Below are positions 1 through 9,456 of a DNA stretch of 64,000 bases, piece by piece. The DNA comes from Bacteroidales bacterium (GTDB lineage: Bacteria; Bacteroidota; Bacteroidia; Bacteroidales; FEN-979). Under the pieces are notes generated by a model. That model was not told where the DNA came from. It was given only the letters and a program-made list of their open reading frames with translations, and ran no database searches. Positions within the stretch are counted from its first letter, which is position 1; each line of letters begins with the position of its first letter. The stretch covers positions 95,336 to 159,335 of the forward strand of contig JANXZO010000024.1 in NCBI GenBank assembly GCA_025355465.1, in the 5' to 3' direction. Position numbers and translations under genes: made by a program.

Positions 1-687
1 GGCATAATCTCCATACCAGGCTGATCCGAATGCGATGGCTGCTGCGAATGGCTTCAGATCAACCCCTATCTTTTTGAGTTTAAAAATATAGGCAGCCTCA
101 ATGTAAGTTGAGTAGTTGTTCGTTGATCCGGCTCCATAAATCCCCAGGCTGTCCTTGCCCTTATCGGCTCCGTAAAAGAATGTCGAAACACACAACTGCA
201 ACGGAAATTTTTCCGGACCGGCAAACATGAGGCATCCTTCCAGGGTATGTCCGGTTGTCGCATTCTTGTAATTATAATATTTATTGCCGTCGTTGGCATT
301 GAGGGGGTTGGGAAAGAAAAAATCGGTTACCTGAAGGGTAAACCATTTGTAAGTATAACAAACGTAGAGGTCAAGTTCGGCATAGTGCCCCATGTTTACC
401 AGGGTTGTATCGTTGATCTTTTTGGTAGACTGTGCCAGCCCGTAGCTTCCCCAGGCGCCGATTTTGAAACCCGCTACTGAAAACGAAATGTTGGGTTGAA
501 CAGAAGGAGAGTTTCCGTAATCGCGGCCCCGCCAGATATACCGGCTCACGAGATCAGCTCCCAGATTGAATTGAGCAGGAGCTTTAACTGTTTCATAGGG
601 CTCGGAGGATTCCTGGGCGACACCCAAATTGGCCTGCATGATGATTAACAGGACGACCAGGAAAAGAAAGGTAAATGTGTTCTTCAT
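1..687 (-). CDS. Outer-membrane porin-like protein, TorF-type, C-terminus cut by window edge
   Basis: An open frame runs on the minus strand from an ATG at 687 to the left edge with no stop, so the gene is partial (about 229 residues visible). It opens with a signal peptide (MKNTFTFLFLVVLLIIMQAN, cleavage near GVAQ). The mature part starts with a motif of the kind LGADLVSRYIWRG and then alternating aromatic/polar strands (SFSVAGFKIGAWGSYGL, YAELDLYVCYTYKWFTLQVT), typical of outer-membrane beta-barrels of the TorF/porin type in Bacteroidota. The substrate is unknown. It lies 180 bases downstream of the two-component regulator on the same strand and could be a target of it, but that is inference. 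Confidence 0.7.
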   Translation of the reverse strand, partial: MKNTFTFLFLVVLLIIMQANLGVAQESSEPYETVKAPAQFNLGADLVSRYIWRGRDYGNSPSVQPNISFSVAGFKIGAWGSYGLAQSTKKINDTTLVNMGHYAELDLYVCYTYKWFTLQVTDFFFPNPLNANDGNKYYNYKNATTGHTLEGCLMFAGPEKFPLQLCVSTFFYGADKGKDSLGIYGAGSTNNYSTYIEAAYIFKLKKIGVDLKPFAAAIAFGSAWYGDYA

Positions 688-867
688 TGCTGTGAATTTT
701 TCTGTTCATGTTTTCACATGCAATGTTAGGGTGATCGGCTCTCACCTGCAATCCTGTAAACTACTGAAATTTAGGGCAGTGTATTCCCCGTTGACCATGC
801 GTAAATCACGTATTGTCAACGAAAGAAATACTTATTATTCAGATTTGCTGAAATTATTAACCACTGC

Positions 868-1527
868 CTAAATCTCCACAAACTTGTTTTTGATGGCAAA
901 CTTGATGAGCTCAACCGTACTCTTCAGTTCAAGTTTTTTCATGATGTGGTTCTTGTGGGTTTCAACAGTCCGGATGCTGATATCGAGTTTATCGCTGATC
1001 TCCTTGTTGATATATCCTTCGGCAAAAAGTTTCAGGATTTCGATCTCACGCAAGGTAAGCTGAACCGCAGGGCGACTGGGTGCAGAGTCATCCTCTTTGG
1101 CTTTGCGGACATAACTCCGCAGCATGATCTTTGAGATGGAGTCGGAGAAAAACTCTTCCCCCTTAAAAATTGCGTGAATGGCATTCAGAAGTTCTTCGCG
1201 GGAAGTATTCTTTGGAAGGTAACCTCTTGCCCCTGCCTTTACCGAGTTGAAGATAAAATCCTCGTTGGTATACATTGACAGGATCAATACATGCATGTCA
1301 GGATATTCAACGGTTATCCGCTTCGTGATCTCAATCCCGGTTGTATCCGGAAGGGAGATATCCAGAATAAGGATATCGGGCGGGTTCGTTGCGATCTTTT
1401 CAAAGCACTCTTTGCCTGTTGATGCCTCTCCGATAATATCGAGGTTCGCAGCACCCATTAATAAGGCCTTAATCCCGTCTCTCACCAGCTGGTGATCATC
1501 CACGAGGAAAATCCTGATTGCCGACAT
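868..1527 (-). CDS. Response regulator, NarL/LuxR family
   Basis: DNA-binding response regulator of about 219 residues. The receiver domain (1-120) has the acidic pair D10/D11, the phospho-acceptor D56 in ILILDISLPD, S84 and K106, all in expected positions. A LuxR-type helix-turn-helix fills residues 150-205 (LTLREIEILKLFAEGY and a recognition helix near ISIRTVETHK). The frame is open up to an ATG at 1548, but the start at 1527 (MSAIRIFLVDD) gives the usual N-terminus. It overlaps the 3' end of the upstream histidine kinase by about 32 bases, so the two are probably translationally coupled and form one two-component system. Target genes are not visible from the sequence. Confidence 0.92.
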   Translation of the reverse strand: MSAIRIFLVDDHQLVRDGIKALLMGAANLDIIGEASTGKECFEKIATNPPDILILDISLPDTTGIEITKRITVEYPDMHVLILSMYTNEDFIFNSVKAGARGYLPKNTSREELLNAIHAIFKGEEFFSDSISKIMLRSYVRKAKEDDSAPSRPAVQLTLREIEILKLFAEGYINKEISDKLDISIRTVETHKNHIMKKLELKSTVELIKFAIKNKFVEI

Positions 1528-3337
1528 AAGGTATGGTAATTGGAACAATAACTGTTATGATGGTCCCCTTTCCGGGTGTTGATTTGATCTCGATAGTGCC
1601 TTGCAGCAGACTTGCTCGTTCATTCATGTTATGGATCCCGTTTCCACCTTCCTTCCCGGCATTTTCAAGTGAAAATCCCTTCCCGTTATCGCGGATCACC
1701 AGGGTCAACTTTTCAAATTCACGGACCAGCGTAACATGTACCTCCCCGGCTTCGGCATGTTTTACAATATTGCTGAGGGCCTCCTGGGTAAGTCTGTAAA
1801 TATAGGTCTTGGTCTTTTTATCGAGATCTTCAAAACTACCTTTCGAGACAAACTGGATACGAAGACCACTGAGTTCTTCGGTATCTGCAAAGAGATTACG
1901 GAATGCGATGGTGATTCCGAAGGCTTCAAGGACGGAGGGCATCAGGTTGTTGGATATCCGGCGGACTTCATCGATTATGGTGTCGAAATATTTTTTCAAC
2001 TCCTGGATCGAATTCTTGATTTCCCTCGCATCCTGGTAAAGTAAGCCTTCGAGCCGCAGTTTAATCGCAATCAGCAACTGCCCTATCCCGTCGTGGAGTT
2101 CGCGCGACAACCGCTGACGTTCCATCTCCTCTCCGTCAATTACGCTCCGCAATCGACCAAAGCGTTCCTGCTGCAGGTCCGTTGTTTTTTCTTTGATCTG
2201 CCTTGCCATGATGTTAAATGCCTCGGTAAGGGCGCCGATTTCATCGCGGGTCTCGATCGGAAGGTCAATATCATAGCGCCCATGTCCGACATTAATCGCA
2301 GCATCTTTCAACCGGATCAAAGGTTTCGTGATCTGACGTGAAATGAAGAAAACGAATCCAAAGAAGATCGAAACAATGAGAATACTCAGAAACAGTATCC
2401 GGGTCCTTAGTTCGAAAACAGGAACCATGGCCTCCTTTATATCTATCTCGGCAAGAATTATCCAATCGAGTCCTTTAATATTTATTCTGCTGAAGGAGGA
2501 GAGGACCGGAATACCCCGGTAATCGTTCGTAATAATGCAACCTTCGGATCCGGAATAGGCCTCGATGGCGGGTTTCGTTTTCACCTCGGTACGAAGAATG
2601 GAACCGGAGATGAACCGCGATGCAGAGCGCATCTTGTAGTCAGGGCCCACCAGATATGTCTCTCCCGACAGTCCGAGTCCGCTTGCCGGATTATTGTTTA
2701 GCATGATGAAATTGATGGCATCGGCCGAGAGTTCAAGGAAGAGTGTGCCCAGGTTTATTTGCTTCCCGTCTTTTGTCCCGGTTATCATTGTGGCCATGAA
2801 CATGACTGTTTTTCCGCTGAGCGAATCAGTCAATTCATCCGAGATCATAACCTCTCCGGGACCACATTTTTTATTAAAATTTTCCGGATCGGGAAGTGAA
2901 GGATCGGACCTGTTTATCCGCGACTCATTTTCGGCAAAGTTGCCATTAACCATTGAACCATCTGCCCTCACGATATGAAATGCGGGAAAATAACTGCCCA
3001 GCGACTGGTATTTATGCAGGTACTCTTTTACAGAAGAGAGCGGTGGCTTTTTATCCGGGTCACCGTTCTGCTGTGTGAGTAATTGTGTTTCGGAGGCCCC
3101 GGCAAGGAAGAGTAGATCATACCGGCGGTCACTGAAAAACTGTTCAATCTGGTTTTTCTTGACTATTCGGAGCGAAGTCAGCTGGTCGAAAGTTCTGTTA
3201 AGAAGTGCCGTTTTGGCGCTGTAGTAGGAGAAAACGCTGAGTAGCGCAATTGCACCTATACCAAGTAGCAGGAAGTAGAGGATGAGTTTCTCTTTAAGAG
3301 AGATTATCTTCACAGGAAAGTTGTACTTTTGGTTCAC
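1496..3337 (-). CDS. Membrane sensor histidine kinase (HAMP, HisKA_3)
   Basis: Sensor kinase of 613 residues. One transmembrane helix near 18-37 and a second near 313-333 enclose a roughly 275-residue periplasmic sensor region of Cache-like type (with blocks such as GETYLVGPDYKMRS and INIKGLDWIILAEID, as in dCache sensors). A HAMP domain follows (334-385), then a HisKA_3 dimerisation helix with phospho-accepting H415 in SRELHDGIGQ, and an HATPase_c domain with an N box (EALSNIVKHA), a G1 box (IRDNGKGF) and a G2 box (GGNGIHNMNERASLL). It is the partner of the overlapping LuxR-type regulator. The ligand is unknown; dCache sensors usually bind small organic molecules. Confidence 0.92.
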   Translation of the reverse strand: MNQKYNFPVKIISLKEKLILYFLLLGIGAIALLSVFSYYSAKTALLNRTFDQLTSLRIVKKNQIEQFFSDRRYDLLFLAGASETQLLTQQNGDPDKKPPLSSVKEYLHKYQSLGSYFPAFHIVRADGSMVNGNFAENESRINRSDPSLPDPENFNKKCGPGEVMISDELTDSLSGKTVMFMATMITGTKDGKQINLGTLFLELSADAINFIMLNNNPASGLGLSGETYLVGPDYKMRSASRFISGSILRTEVKTKPAIEAYSGSEGCIITNDYRGIPVLSSFSRINIKGLDWIILAEIDIKEAMVPVFELRTRILFLSILIVSIFFGFVFFISRQITKPLIRLKDAAINVGHGRYDIDLPIETRDEIGALTEAFNIMARQIKEKTTDLQQERFGRLRSVIDGEEMERQRLSRELHDGIGQLLIAIKLRLEGLLYQDAREIKNSIQELKKYFDTIIDEVRRISNNLMPSVLEAFGITIAFRNLFADTEELSGLRIQFVSKGSFEDLDKKTKTYIYRLTQEALSNIVKHAEAGEVHVTLVREFEKLTLVIRDNGKGFSLENAGKEGGNGIHNMNERASLLQGTIEIKSTPGKGTIITVIVPITIPYVGNQDFPRG

Positions 3338-3368
3338 TTTGCGCGTCAGTTATGCCAATTCGCGTCAG

Positions 3369-3376
3369 CAAACTTA
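3369..3376 (-). promoter_or_regulatory. -7 promoter element for the two-component operon
   Basis: The minus strand reads TAAGTTTG, an exact match to the Bacteroidota -7 consensus TAnnTTTG, 32 bases before the kinase start codon at 3337. No clear -33 TTTG was found, so the call is moderate. Confidence 0.4.
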
Positions 3377-3392
3377 CTAAAATTTCAGTTTC

Positions 3393-5732
3393 ATGCCGAA
3401 TCCCGTTAAAGCAATACACCGCCGGTTATTTTGTTTCCTGACAATGATTTTATTCCTTACCCTCCATGTCGCTTTCGCGCAGGAGAAAACCGTCACCTAC
3501 TATGCCGATCCCGCTGCCGTTCCTCCCGATCTTATGGTCACCCTGAAGCATATAAAAGCTTCGGTAGCATTTAAGCCGGAAGAGAACAAGGTCATGGCAA
3601 GTGCTGAATTTACCTTCATCCCTAACCGGTACACCACCGATTCCATCGTGTTTAATTGCCCCGATTTTATCGTTTCCTCCGTTTCCCTGGAAGGTGCTTC
3701 TGTAGCTTTTGAACAATCGCAAAACAACCTGATCATCCGGCCCCTGGGGTTCCCACTTGAAAAGGGGAAAGAGGCCCGTCTAAAGATTGCCTATGAAGCC
3801 ACACCCAAAGCGGGACCTATCTATTTCATCGGGTGGAAGCCCGAAGAGGAGGGCAAGAGAAAATCGATCTGGGCTCACCGTGCAAGTGGCTGGCTGCCTT
3901 ATATGGATGCCAGGATTACGATGGATCTTTATGTCACTTTCGATAACAGGTTCAAGGTTTTTTCCAACGGTGAAAGGCTGGAGATCACCGACAACAGAAA
4001 TGGTACCCTTACCTGGCACTATGCCATGAAAAGAGACCATCCGTTTTTCTCCACCTCCCTGGTAATCGGTGATTATGATTTCAAAACGTCCAAAACGGCA
4101 CGCGGGGTGCCGCTCGAATACTGGTACTACGCCGGTATGTCCGACCGGGTGGCTACTACCTATAAGTATACCGAACAGATGTTCGGTTTTTTCGAAAAGG
4201 AGATGGGGGTAAATTACCCCTATCCGGTTTACCGGGAAGCTCCTGTGATCGATTATATGTATGGTGCCATGGAGACCACCACGAGCACTGTTTTCGGCGA
4301 CTTCATGCTGATTGAACCCCGTGCCTGGTGGCAACGTAATTATGTAAATGTAAATGCCCATGAACTGGCCCACCAGTGGTTTGGGAATTATATCGGTCAT
4401 TTTGTAAACAGGGATGTTTGGCTTACAGAGAGTTTTGGAACCTATTATGCCAAGTTATTTGAGCGGAGCATTTTCGGTGAAGATTATTACCAGAATATCA
4501 GGAACGATGAGGCGATTCAATCGTTCGATGCAGCCCGGAAGAATAACTTCCCGGTTGGCGGTACGCAGGGAGGTGTGCAGCGGATCTATCAGAAAGGCTC
4601 ACTGGTACTTGATATGCTCAGGTATGTGATGGGAGAGAAGGAGTTCAGGGATGCCGTTAAACACTACCTTGAGGAGTATGGGTTCAACTATGCCGAGACC
4701 GATGATTTTATTCGTTGCGTATATGATGTGACAGGAAAACCGTACAACTGGTTTTTCGATGAATGGGTGCTTCGCGGTGGAGAACCGGCCTATAAAGTAA
4801 ATTACAATGTTACAAATGACACCACTGGCCTGAGAAATACGCACATTCAGGTATGGCAGATACACGAAACAAATGATCTGGTTGGGTTGTTTAAAATGCC
4901 TGTCAAATTTGAGGTTCACTATAAGGATGGAACATCGGCGAAGGCAACAGCATGGGTTGAAAATAAATATACCGAGCTGATCATTCCAAACCCTTCCAGG
5001 AAATCCCTCGACTTCATCCTCTTTGATCCAAACCGTCAGATTTTGAAAAAGGTCACCTTCGACCGCAGTTTTGAGGAGCTTTCTGCCCAGGTCATGAAGG
5101 CTGACAACATGATCGACAGGTACGATGCTTTGCTCGCAATAAAAACGTTCCCGCAGGATAAAAAGCGTGCACTCCTCGTCAAGTCCTATGACCAGGAGAG
5201 ATTCTGGCTCATCAGGGCAGAGATTTTGGATCAGCTAACCGGCGATGCGAATGATTCATGCATACAGATTTTCGAAAAGGCGCTCACCTCGACGGATGCC
5301 AACGTACGGAAGTCGGCACTGAAAGGATTGAATCCTGTCCCGGCAGTCCTGCAATCTGCTGTGGAGGGATGCCTCAGCGATTCTTCCTGGCTCAATATCG
5401 AAATTGCCTTGAATGCCCTGTGTCACTCTTTCCCTGAAAAGGCAGGAGTCTACCTGCAACAAACCAGGAACCTGGAAGGCTGGCGAGGCAAAAACATACA
5501 CATGAAGTGGCTCGAAATTTCAATTGCCATGGGCGAAAATTCACTTCTGCCTGAATTGATCTCGTACACTGGCACCAAATTCGAATTCGAAACCCGGATC
5601 AATGCATTTAATACGTTAAAAAAATTGCGTTATACAGATCCAGAAACTCAAAGAAATGCAAGGTCCGCAAGCCAGCACTGGAATAATAAACTCAGTGCCG
5701 CCGCAAAAGAATATTTAACTTACTTTAACTGA
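3393..5732 (+). CDS. M1 family zinc aminopeptidase
   Basis: Exported metallo-aminopeptidase of 779 residues. A signal peptide (hydrophobic core about residues 11-28, ending HVAFAQ) is followed by an M1 N-terminal beta domain, the substrate-binding GAMET motif (GAMEN variant) and the zinc motif HELAHQW (H323, E324, H327) with the third ligand E346 in WLTESFGTYY. The C-terminal third contains helical repeats of HEAT-like character (from about residue 570), common in Bacteroidota M1 enzymes. It removes N-terminal residues from peptides in the periplasm or at the surface. The MFS transporter starts 17 bases downstream, so the two may be co-transcribed; whether that carrier takes up the products is unknown. 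Confidence 0.93.
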   Translation: MPNPVKAIHRRLFCFLTMILFLTLHVAFAQEKTVTYYADPAAVPPDLMVTLKHIKASVAFKPEENKVMASAEFTFIPNRYTTDSIVFNCPDFIVSSVSLEGASVAFEQSQNNLIIRPLGFPLEKGKEARLKIAYEATPKAGPIYFIGWKPEEEGKRKSIWAHRASGWLPYMDARITMDLYVTFDNRFKVFSNGERLEITDNRNGTLTWHYAMKRDHPFFSTSLVIGDYDFKTSKTARGVPLEYWYYAGMSDRVATTYKYTEQMFGFFEKEMGVNYPYPVYREAPVIDYMYGAMETTTSTVFGDFMLIEPRAWWQRNYVNVNAHELAHQWFGNYIGHFVNRDVWLTESFGTYYAKLFERSIFGEDYYQNIRNDEAIQSFDAARKNNFPVGGTQGGVQRIYQKGSLVLDMLRYVMGEKEFRDAVKHYLEEYGFNYAETDDFIRCVYDVTGKPYNWFFDEWVLRGGEPAYKVNYNVTNDTTGLRNTHIQVWQIHETNDLVGLFKMPVKFEVHYKDGTSAKATAWVENKYTELIIPNPSRKSLDFILFDPNRQILKKVTFDRSFEELSAQVMKADNMIDRYDALLAIKTFPQDKKRALLVKSYDQERFWLIRAEILDQLTGDANDSCIQIFEKALTSTDANVRKSALKGLNPVPAVLQSAVEGCLSDSSWLNIEIALNALCHSFPEKAGVYLQQTRNLEGWRGKNIHMKWLEISIAMGENSLLPELISYTGTKFEFETRINAFNTLKKLRYTDPETQRNARSASQHWNNKLSAAAKEYLTYFN

Positions 5733-5749
5733 TTTTTCGACGTTTCGCC

Positions 5750-6949
5750 ATGACCTCTTTCCAACGACGCATCCTTACCCGCACTATTATCCTCGTATCA
5801 TTCGTGAGCTTGTTTACCGACATTGCCAGCGAGATGCTTTATCCCATTATACCCGTGTACCTTAAATCGATTGGATTCTCGGTGCTGCTTATCGGAATTC
5901 TCGAAGGTTTTGCTGAAGCTACAGCCGGGTTAAGTAAAGGGTACTTCGGACACCTCTCTGATTTGATGGGAAAGCGCGTGCCGTTTGTTCGTGGAGGATA
6001 TTTGCTGAGTGCTATTTCCAAACCCATGATGGCGATCCTGACTTTTCCGCTGTGGATCTTTTTTGCCCGAACGCTTGACCGGCTTGGGAAGGGTATCCGG
6101 ACCAGTGCCCGCGATGCCATCCTGAGCGATGAAACAACCAAAGAGCACAAAGGGAAAGTATTCGGATTTCACCGTGCCATGGACACTCTTGGGGCCTCCA
6201 TCGGCCCGGTTGTTGCCCTGATCTTTCTATGGTTTTTCCCGGGTCAGTATAAATGGCTGTTTTTCATTGCTTTTATTCCGGGTCTTATGGCAATCGGACT
6301 TACCTTCATGTTGCATGATAAGGTCACCGAGTCGAACCTTCCCACCGGATCACCATCCAGCGGTGTTGGTTTCTTTTCCTACCTGAAATATTGGAGGAGG
6401 GCAACACCGGCCTTCAGGTACCTGGTTGCCGGCCTTTTGGTGTTCACCCTGTTCAACAGTTCTGATGCCTTTCTGCTGCTCTCACTCAAAGAACATAATT
6501 TATCCGATACCATGATGATAGGGGTTTACATTTTTTACAACCTCATCTATGCCCTTTTTTCATATCCGGTGGGTGTTCTGGCCGATAGGATCGGTTTGAA
6601 AACGATGCTGATTTCAGGTTTGATCCTCTTTTCTATCGTTTATTCCGGAATCGGGTTTGCCTCCTCAATCATCATGTTTGGCTCATTGTTCTTTCTTTAT
6701 GGCATCTATGCTGCCTGCACCGAAGGGATTTCAAAGGCGCTGATCTCAAATATGGCCGAAAAAAAGGAGACGGCAACAGCCCTTGGCTTCTACAATAGCT
6801 TTGCCAGTATATCCACGCTTCTTGCAAGTACCCTGGCCGGAATCCTGTGGTATACGGTTGGCTCTCAGGTCCTGTTTGTGATATCGGGAGTTGGGGTTTT
6901 CTGTGTGGCCTGTTACCTGATTGTTTTTTTTCGGTTTTCGAAAGTATAG
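5750..6949 (+). CDS. MFS transporter
   Basis: Major facilitator superfamily carrier of 399 residues with about 12 hydrophobic segments. The loop between helices 2 and 3 carries the MFS signature region (GYFGHLSDLMGKR), and the helix 4-5 area has DRLGKGIRTSARDAIL, a block typical of an uncharacterised MFS subfamily often annotated as multidrug or sugar carriers. A second G-x-x-x-D-R-x-G motif occurs in the C-terminal half (VGVLADRIGLK). The substrate cannot be read from the sequence. It follows the M1 aminopeptidase by 17 bases on the same strand and ends 16 bases before the convergent LruC lipoprotein gene, with no evident hairpin between. Confidence 0.88.
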   Translation: MTSFQRRILTRTIILVSFVSLFTDIASEMLYPIIPVYLKSIGFSVLLIGILEGFAEATAGLSKGYFGHLSDLMGKRVPFVRGGYLLSAISKPMMAILTFPLWIFFARTLDRLGKGIRTSARDAILSDETTKEHKGKVFGFHRAMDTLGASIGPVVALIFLWFFPGQYKWLFFIAFIPGLMAIGLTFMLHDKVTESNLPTGSPSSGVGFFSYLKYWRRATPAFRYLVAGLLVFTLFNSSDAFLLLSLKEHNLSDTMMIGVYIFYNLIYALFSYPVGVLADRIGLKTMLISGLILFSIVYSGIGFASSIIMFGSLFFLYGIYAACTEGISKALISNMAEKKETATALGFYNSFASISTLLASTLAGILWYTVGSQVLFVISGVGVFCVACYLIVFFRFSKV

Positions 6950-6965
6950 CTTGGAACCCCGTAGC

Positions 6966-9260
6966 TTATTTGCCGCCAGGAATGGTGTATATCTGTGAAG
7001 GATCTCTGTATCCTGAAAGGTTTTTATACCAGTCGGGATATTGCACTCCACCAGATTCTGCCCAGGTCCCAAACTTCAGATGTCCGAATACGACCTCCAC
7101 AGTCTCCCATGTATAATCAAACTTCTGCGGGGTAATGATTCCCCAGGGGAGTCCGGTCTGGGACTTATAATAACGTCCGGTTGCTGGATCAGAACTGTCA
7201 TCTCCGGTGCCAAAATATGTAGGATCGGCCAGTGAAGTAGGCAGGTGATCGGGCATGTGAATTTCGATGCCCCTGTTCAGACCTCTTATCAGAAAAGGGT
7301 TATAAGGCGGTGTCCCGACATCGGATTGCGTTTGCGGAGTGGCAAAATGGAGGTTGATGAAAACTGTATCCGACAAGCCATAATATCCATTGTTGATCGT
7401 GTTGTACATGGAACCTCCGGCCCTGTGGATCACATTCTCGTAATTGTCGAAAGGTATGATCACGGCTTTTGCCTGATTTGCCTCCACGCCATTGGCGGCC
7501 ACCGTAATGTAGTTATATCGTAAGGTGTTTGCCGGAGCGATCTGGACTGATTGAACGGCAGCCGGCAATACACCATCCAACTGAAAACCAAAGGCGTTTT
7601 GCAGGGTTGCTCCGGCTGCCCGGGCATAAAATTTTGGTTTGATATCCACAACTTTATTCTGGGCGTTGGTAATATACCAGTAGTTGCAGTCCAGTACCAG
7701 ATCATTCATGTCGTAATCTCCCATTGAAGGCCAAAGATCCTCGAAAGCAAGGGTGGCAAACTGGTTCTTACCCGGAAAGTAGTTATTGTATGCGCGGGTG
7801 GCATCATTCGGATAATCATCCAGGGTATCGGGTACACCATCGCCGTCGGTGTCAGTAACCACCGGCATACCGCTTCCTTCCGGGTTACAGGTACTTGTCG
7901 GGATGTAGTTATTCATGTTTGCCCAGCTAACCAGGGTGGCCCCATTCACAAAATTAGCAGCGCTTCCGTTGCTGATTGTTCCGTTCTGCGTGGCGAATTC
8001 AATGGGTCCTGTAACCTGCGCCCCATTGATGGTAGAAGTTGTGGTCTTAACCGTACTGCGACTACCCGTTCCCTGCAAACTTGAGTTAAGGGTCATGGTC
8101 TGAGCCGAAACCTGCGATTGGTTCATCAGCTTGAATACCCCGCTGTTTAAATTAATACCCAGGTAAACTTTCAGATATCCGTTGTTCATTGTAAATGTTC
8201 CGGGATTTACATTTAAGCTTCCGTGAACAATGAATTTGCAATCGTTCTCTACAATGCTGCTGCTGTTCAGGTTGGCTGACCCCTGAACTTCGATGGTCCC
8301 GGTGTTGGTCATATCGTGGTTCGTTTGAAGAGAACCACTGATATTTAAGGTTCCCTGGTTGTTCAGGATCCCGTTGCCATTGATATTGTAATCACCGGTA
8401 ACCCCAAGCGTGCCGTAATTCAGCACCGTTCCATTGGGAGAGAAAGCCTGACCAATGGTCATGCCGGATGAGTAGTTCGTTAGATGGGTGCCAGACTGAT
8501 TCATGTTGATGCCACCGTTAAAATGAGCATTGGCCGTAGGGTAAACCGTGATGGCCGAATTGCCATCCATAGAAAATGAATTGGTTACATTCAGGGTTCC
8601 TCCCGCAGTTACAACAATGGAACAATTTGTTCCTCCGAGGCTATTGATGCTGCTGATATTGGCATTCGAACAAATTTTAAGAGTCCCTCCGCCATTCCAG
8701 AATTCGAAATTGACCGTGCCGGTAAATGCAGAGGTGATGCAATAGGTCTTGCCGTTTTTAACAGTCACTGAATTGCCTGTTACGGTAACATCGCAGCCAC
8801 TGGAACAATCCGGTTCCCCAATTGTAATAATTTCTTTCAGGCTGTTTTGGTTTAGCGTAAAGGTGTACTGAATGTCGGAGGTGATATTTACCACGGCAAT
8901 CCGGCTAAAACCGTCTGCGGTTTTCAACTCAAGGTATAATTGTTTGAGGGCTGTCGGGATTCTGAGGTCACTGGTAAACGGGAAATTGTAACCGGCCGAT
9001 CCGTTGAGCAACACAATGCCGTTCTCAAGCGGGTTTCCGTCGTAGATATTAATCCGGGAAAGTAATCCGATGCTGCCCGGCAAATCAACGGCCAGGGTAA
9101 GACTTACCTGATGCGTACTCTCCCAGTTGAAGCTTGGGGGTATAATCAGGTCTTTCATTTGCTTCGGACCGGTGGGTGTATCCGAAGAATTTTTATGACA
9201 GGAGGTAAGTGAAACCAGGATGATACCGGTTAGCAGAATAAGTCTTTTATAGATTGTCAT
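6966..9260 (-). CDS. LruC-domain surface lipoprotein with predicted beta-helix
   Basis: Lipoprotein of 764 residues: a hydrophobic N-terminus ends in the lipobox LTSC. The region from about 165 to 460 is rich in N, G, T and S and has irregular repeats of the kind NxGTLNxSG, with strand-turn spacing that suggests a right-handed beta-helix. Next comes a calcium-type acidic loop (DTDGDGVPDTLDDYPND) and then the C-terminal LruC domain (roughly 500-750), recognisable from FEDLWPSMGDYDMNDLVLD. LruC proteins are abundant, poorly understood surface proteins of Bacteroidota and some proteobacteria. It is transcribed alone and diverges from mnmA. Adhesion or matrix binding is only a guess. Confidence 0.82.
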   Translation of the reverse strand: MTIYKRLILLTGIILVSLTSCHKNSSDTPTGPKQMKDLIIPPSFNWESTHQVSLTLAVDLPGSIGLLSRINIYDGNPLENGIVLLNGSAGYNFPFTSDLRIPTALKQLYLELKTADGFSRIAVVNITSDIQYTFTLNQNSLKEIITIGEPDCSSGCDVTVTGNSVTVKNGKTYCITSAFTGTVNFEFWNGGGTLKICSNANISSINSLGGTNCSIVVTAGGTLNVTNSFSMDGNSAITVYPTANAHFNGGINMNQSGTHLTNYSSGMTIGQAFSPNGTVLNYGTLGVTGDYNINGNGILNNQGTLNISGSLQTNHDMTNTGTIEVQGSANLNSSSIVENDCKFIVHGSLNVNPGTFTMNNGYLKVYLGINLNSGVFKLMNQSQVSAQTMTLNSSLQGTGSRSTVKTTTSTINGAQVTGPIEFATQNGTISNGSAANFVNGATLVSWANMNNYIPTSTCNPEGSGMPVVTDTDGDGVPDTLDDYPNDATRAYNNYFPGKNQFATLAFEDLWPSMGDYDMNDLVLDCNYWYITNAQNKVVDIKPKFYARAAGATLQNAFGFQLDGVLPAAVQSVQIAPANTLRYNYITVAANGVEANQAKAVIIPFDNYENVIHRAGGSMYNTINNGYYGLSDTVFINLHFATPQTQSDVGTPPYNPFLIRGLNRGIEIHMPDHLPTSLADPTYFGTGDDSSDPATGRYYKSQTGLPWGIITPQKFDYTWETVEVVFGHLKFGTWAESGGVQYPDWYKNLSGYRDPSQIYTIPGGK

Positions 9261-9410
9261 AGCATGAGGGTTTTGATTTGCATCTGTTAGTCAACAAAAA
9301 AATGGCAGGGTTAAAGATAAGGAGGTTTGATAATTAAAAAAATATTATTCTGCAACTTAACACATCCGGTTCCGTTAAGACCCTGAAAATGGTTCAAATA
9401 AAATAATCGC

Positions 9411-9418
9411 TAACTTTG
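9411..9418 (+). promoter_or_regulatory. -7 promoter element for mnmA
   Basis: TAACTTTG matches TAnnTTTG exactly and lies 38 bases before the TTG start of mnmA, in the 196-base divergent region between mnmA and the LruC lipoprotein. The expected -33 TTTG is only weakly matched. Confidence 0.5.
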
Positions 9419-9456
9419 CACACAATTTTCTGAAGTCTAACTATACATTATATATT

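Noticed and set aside
3780..4400. A 206-codon open frame opposite the M1 aminopeptidase
   Set aside because: The sense strand encodes the HELAH zinc motif there; the antisense frame is without support.
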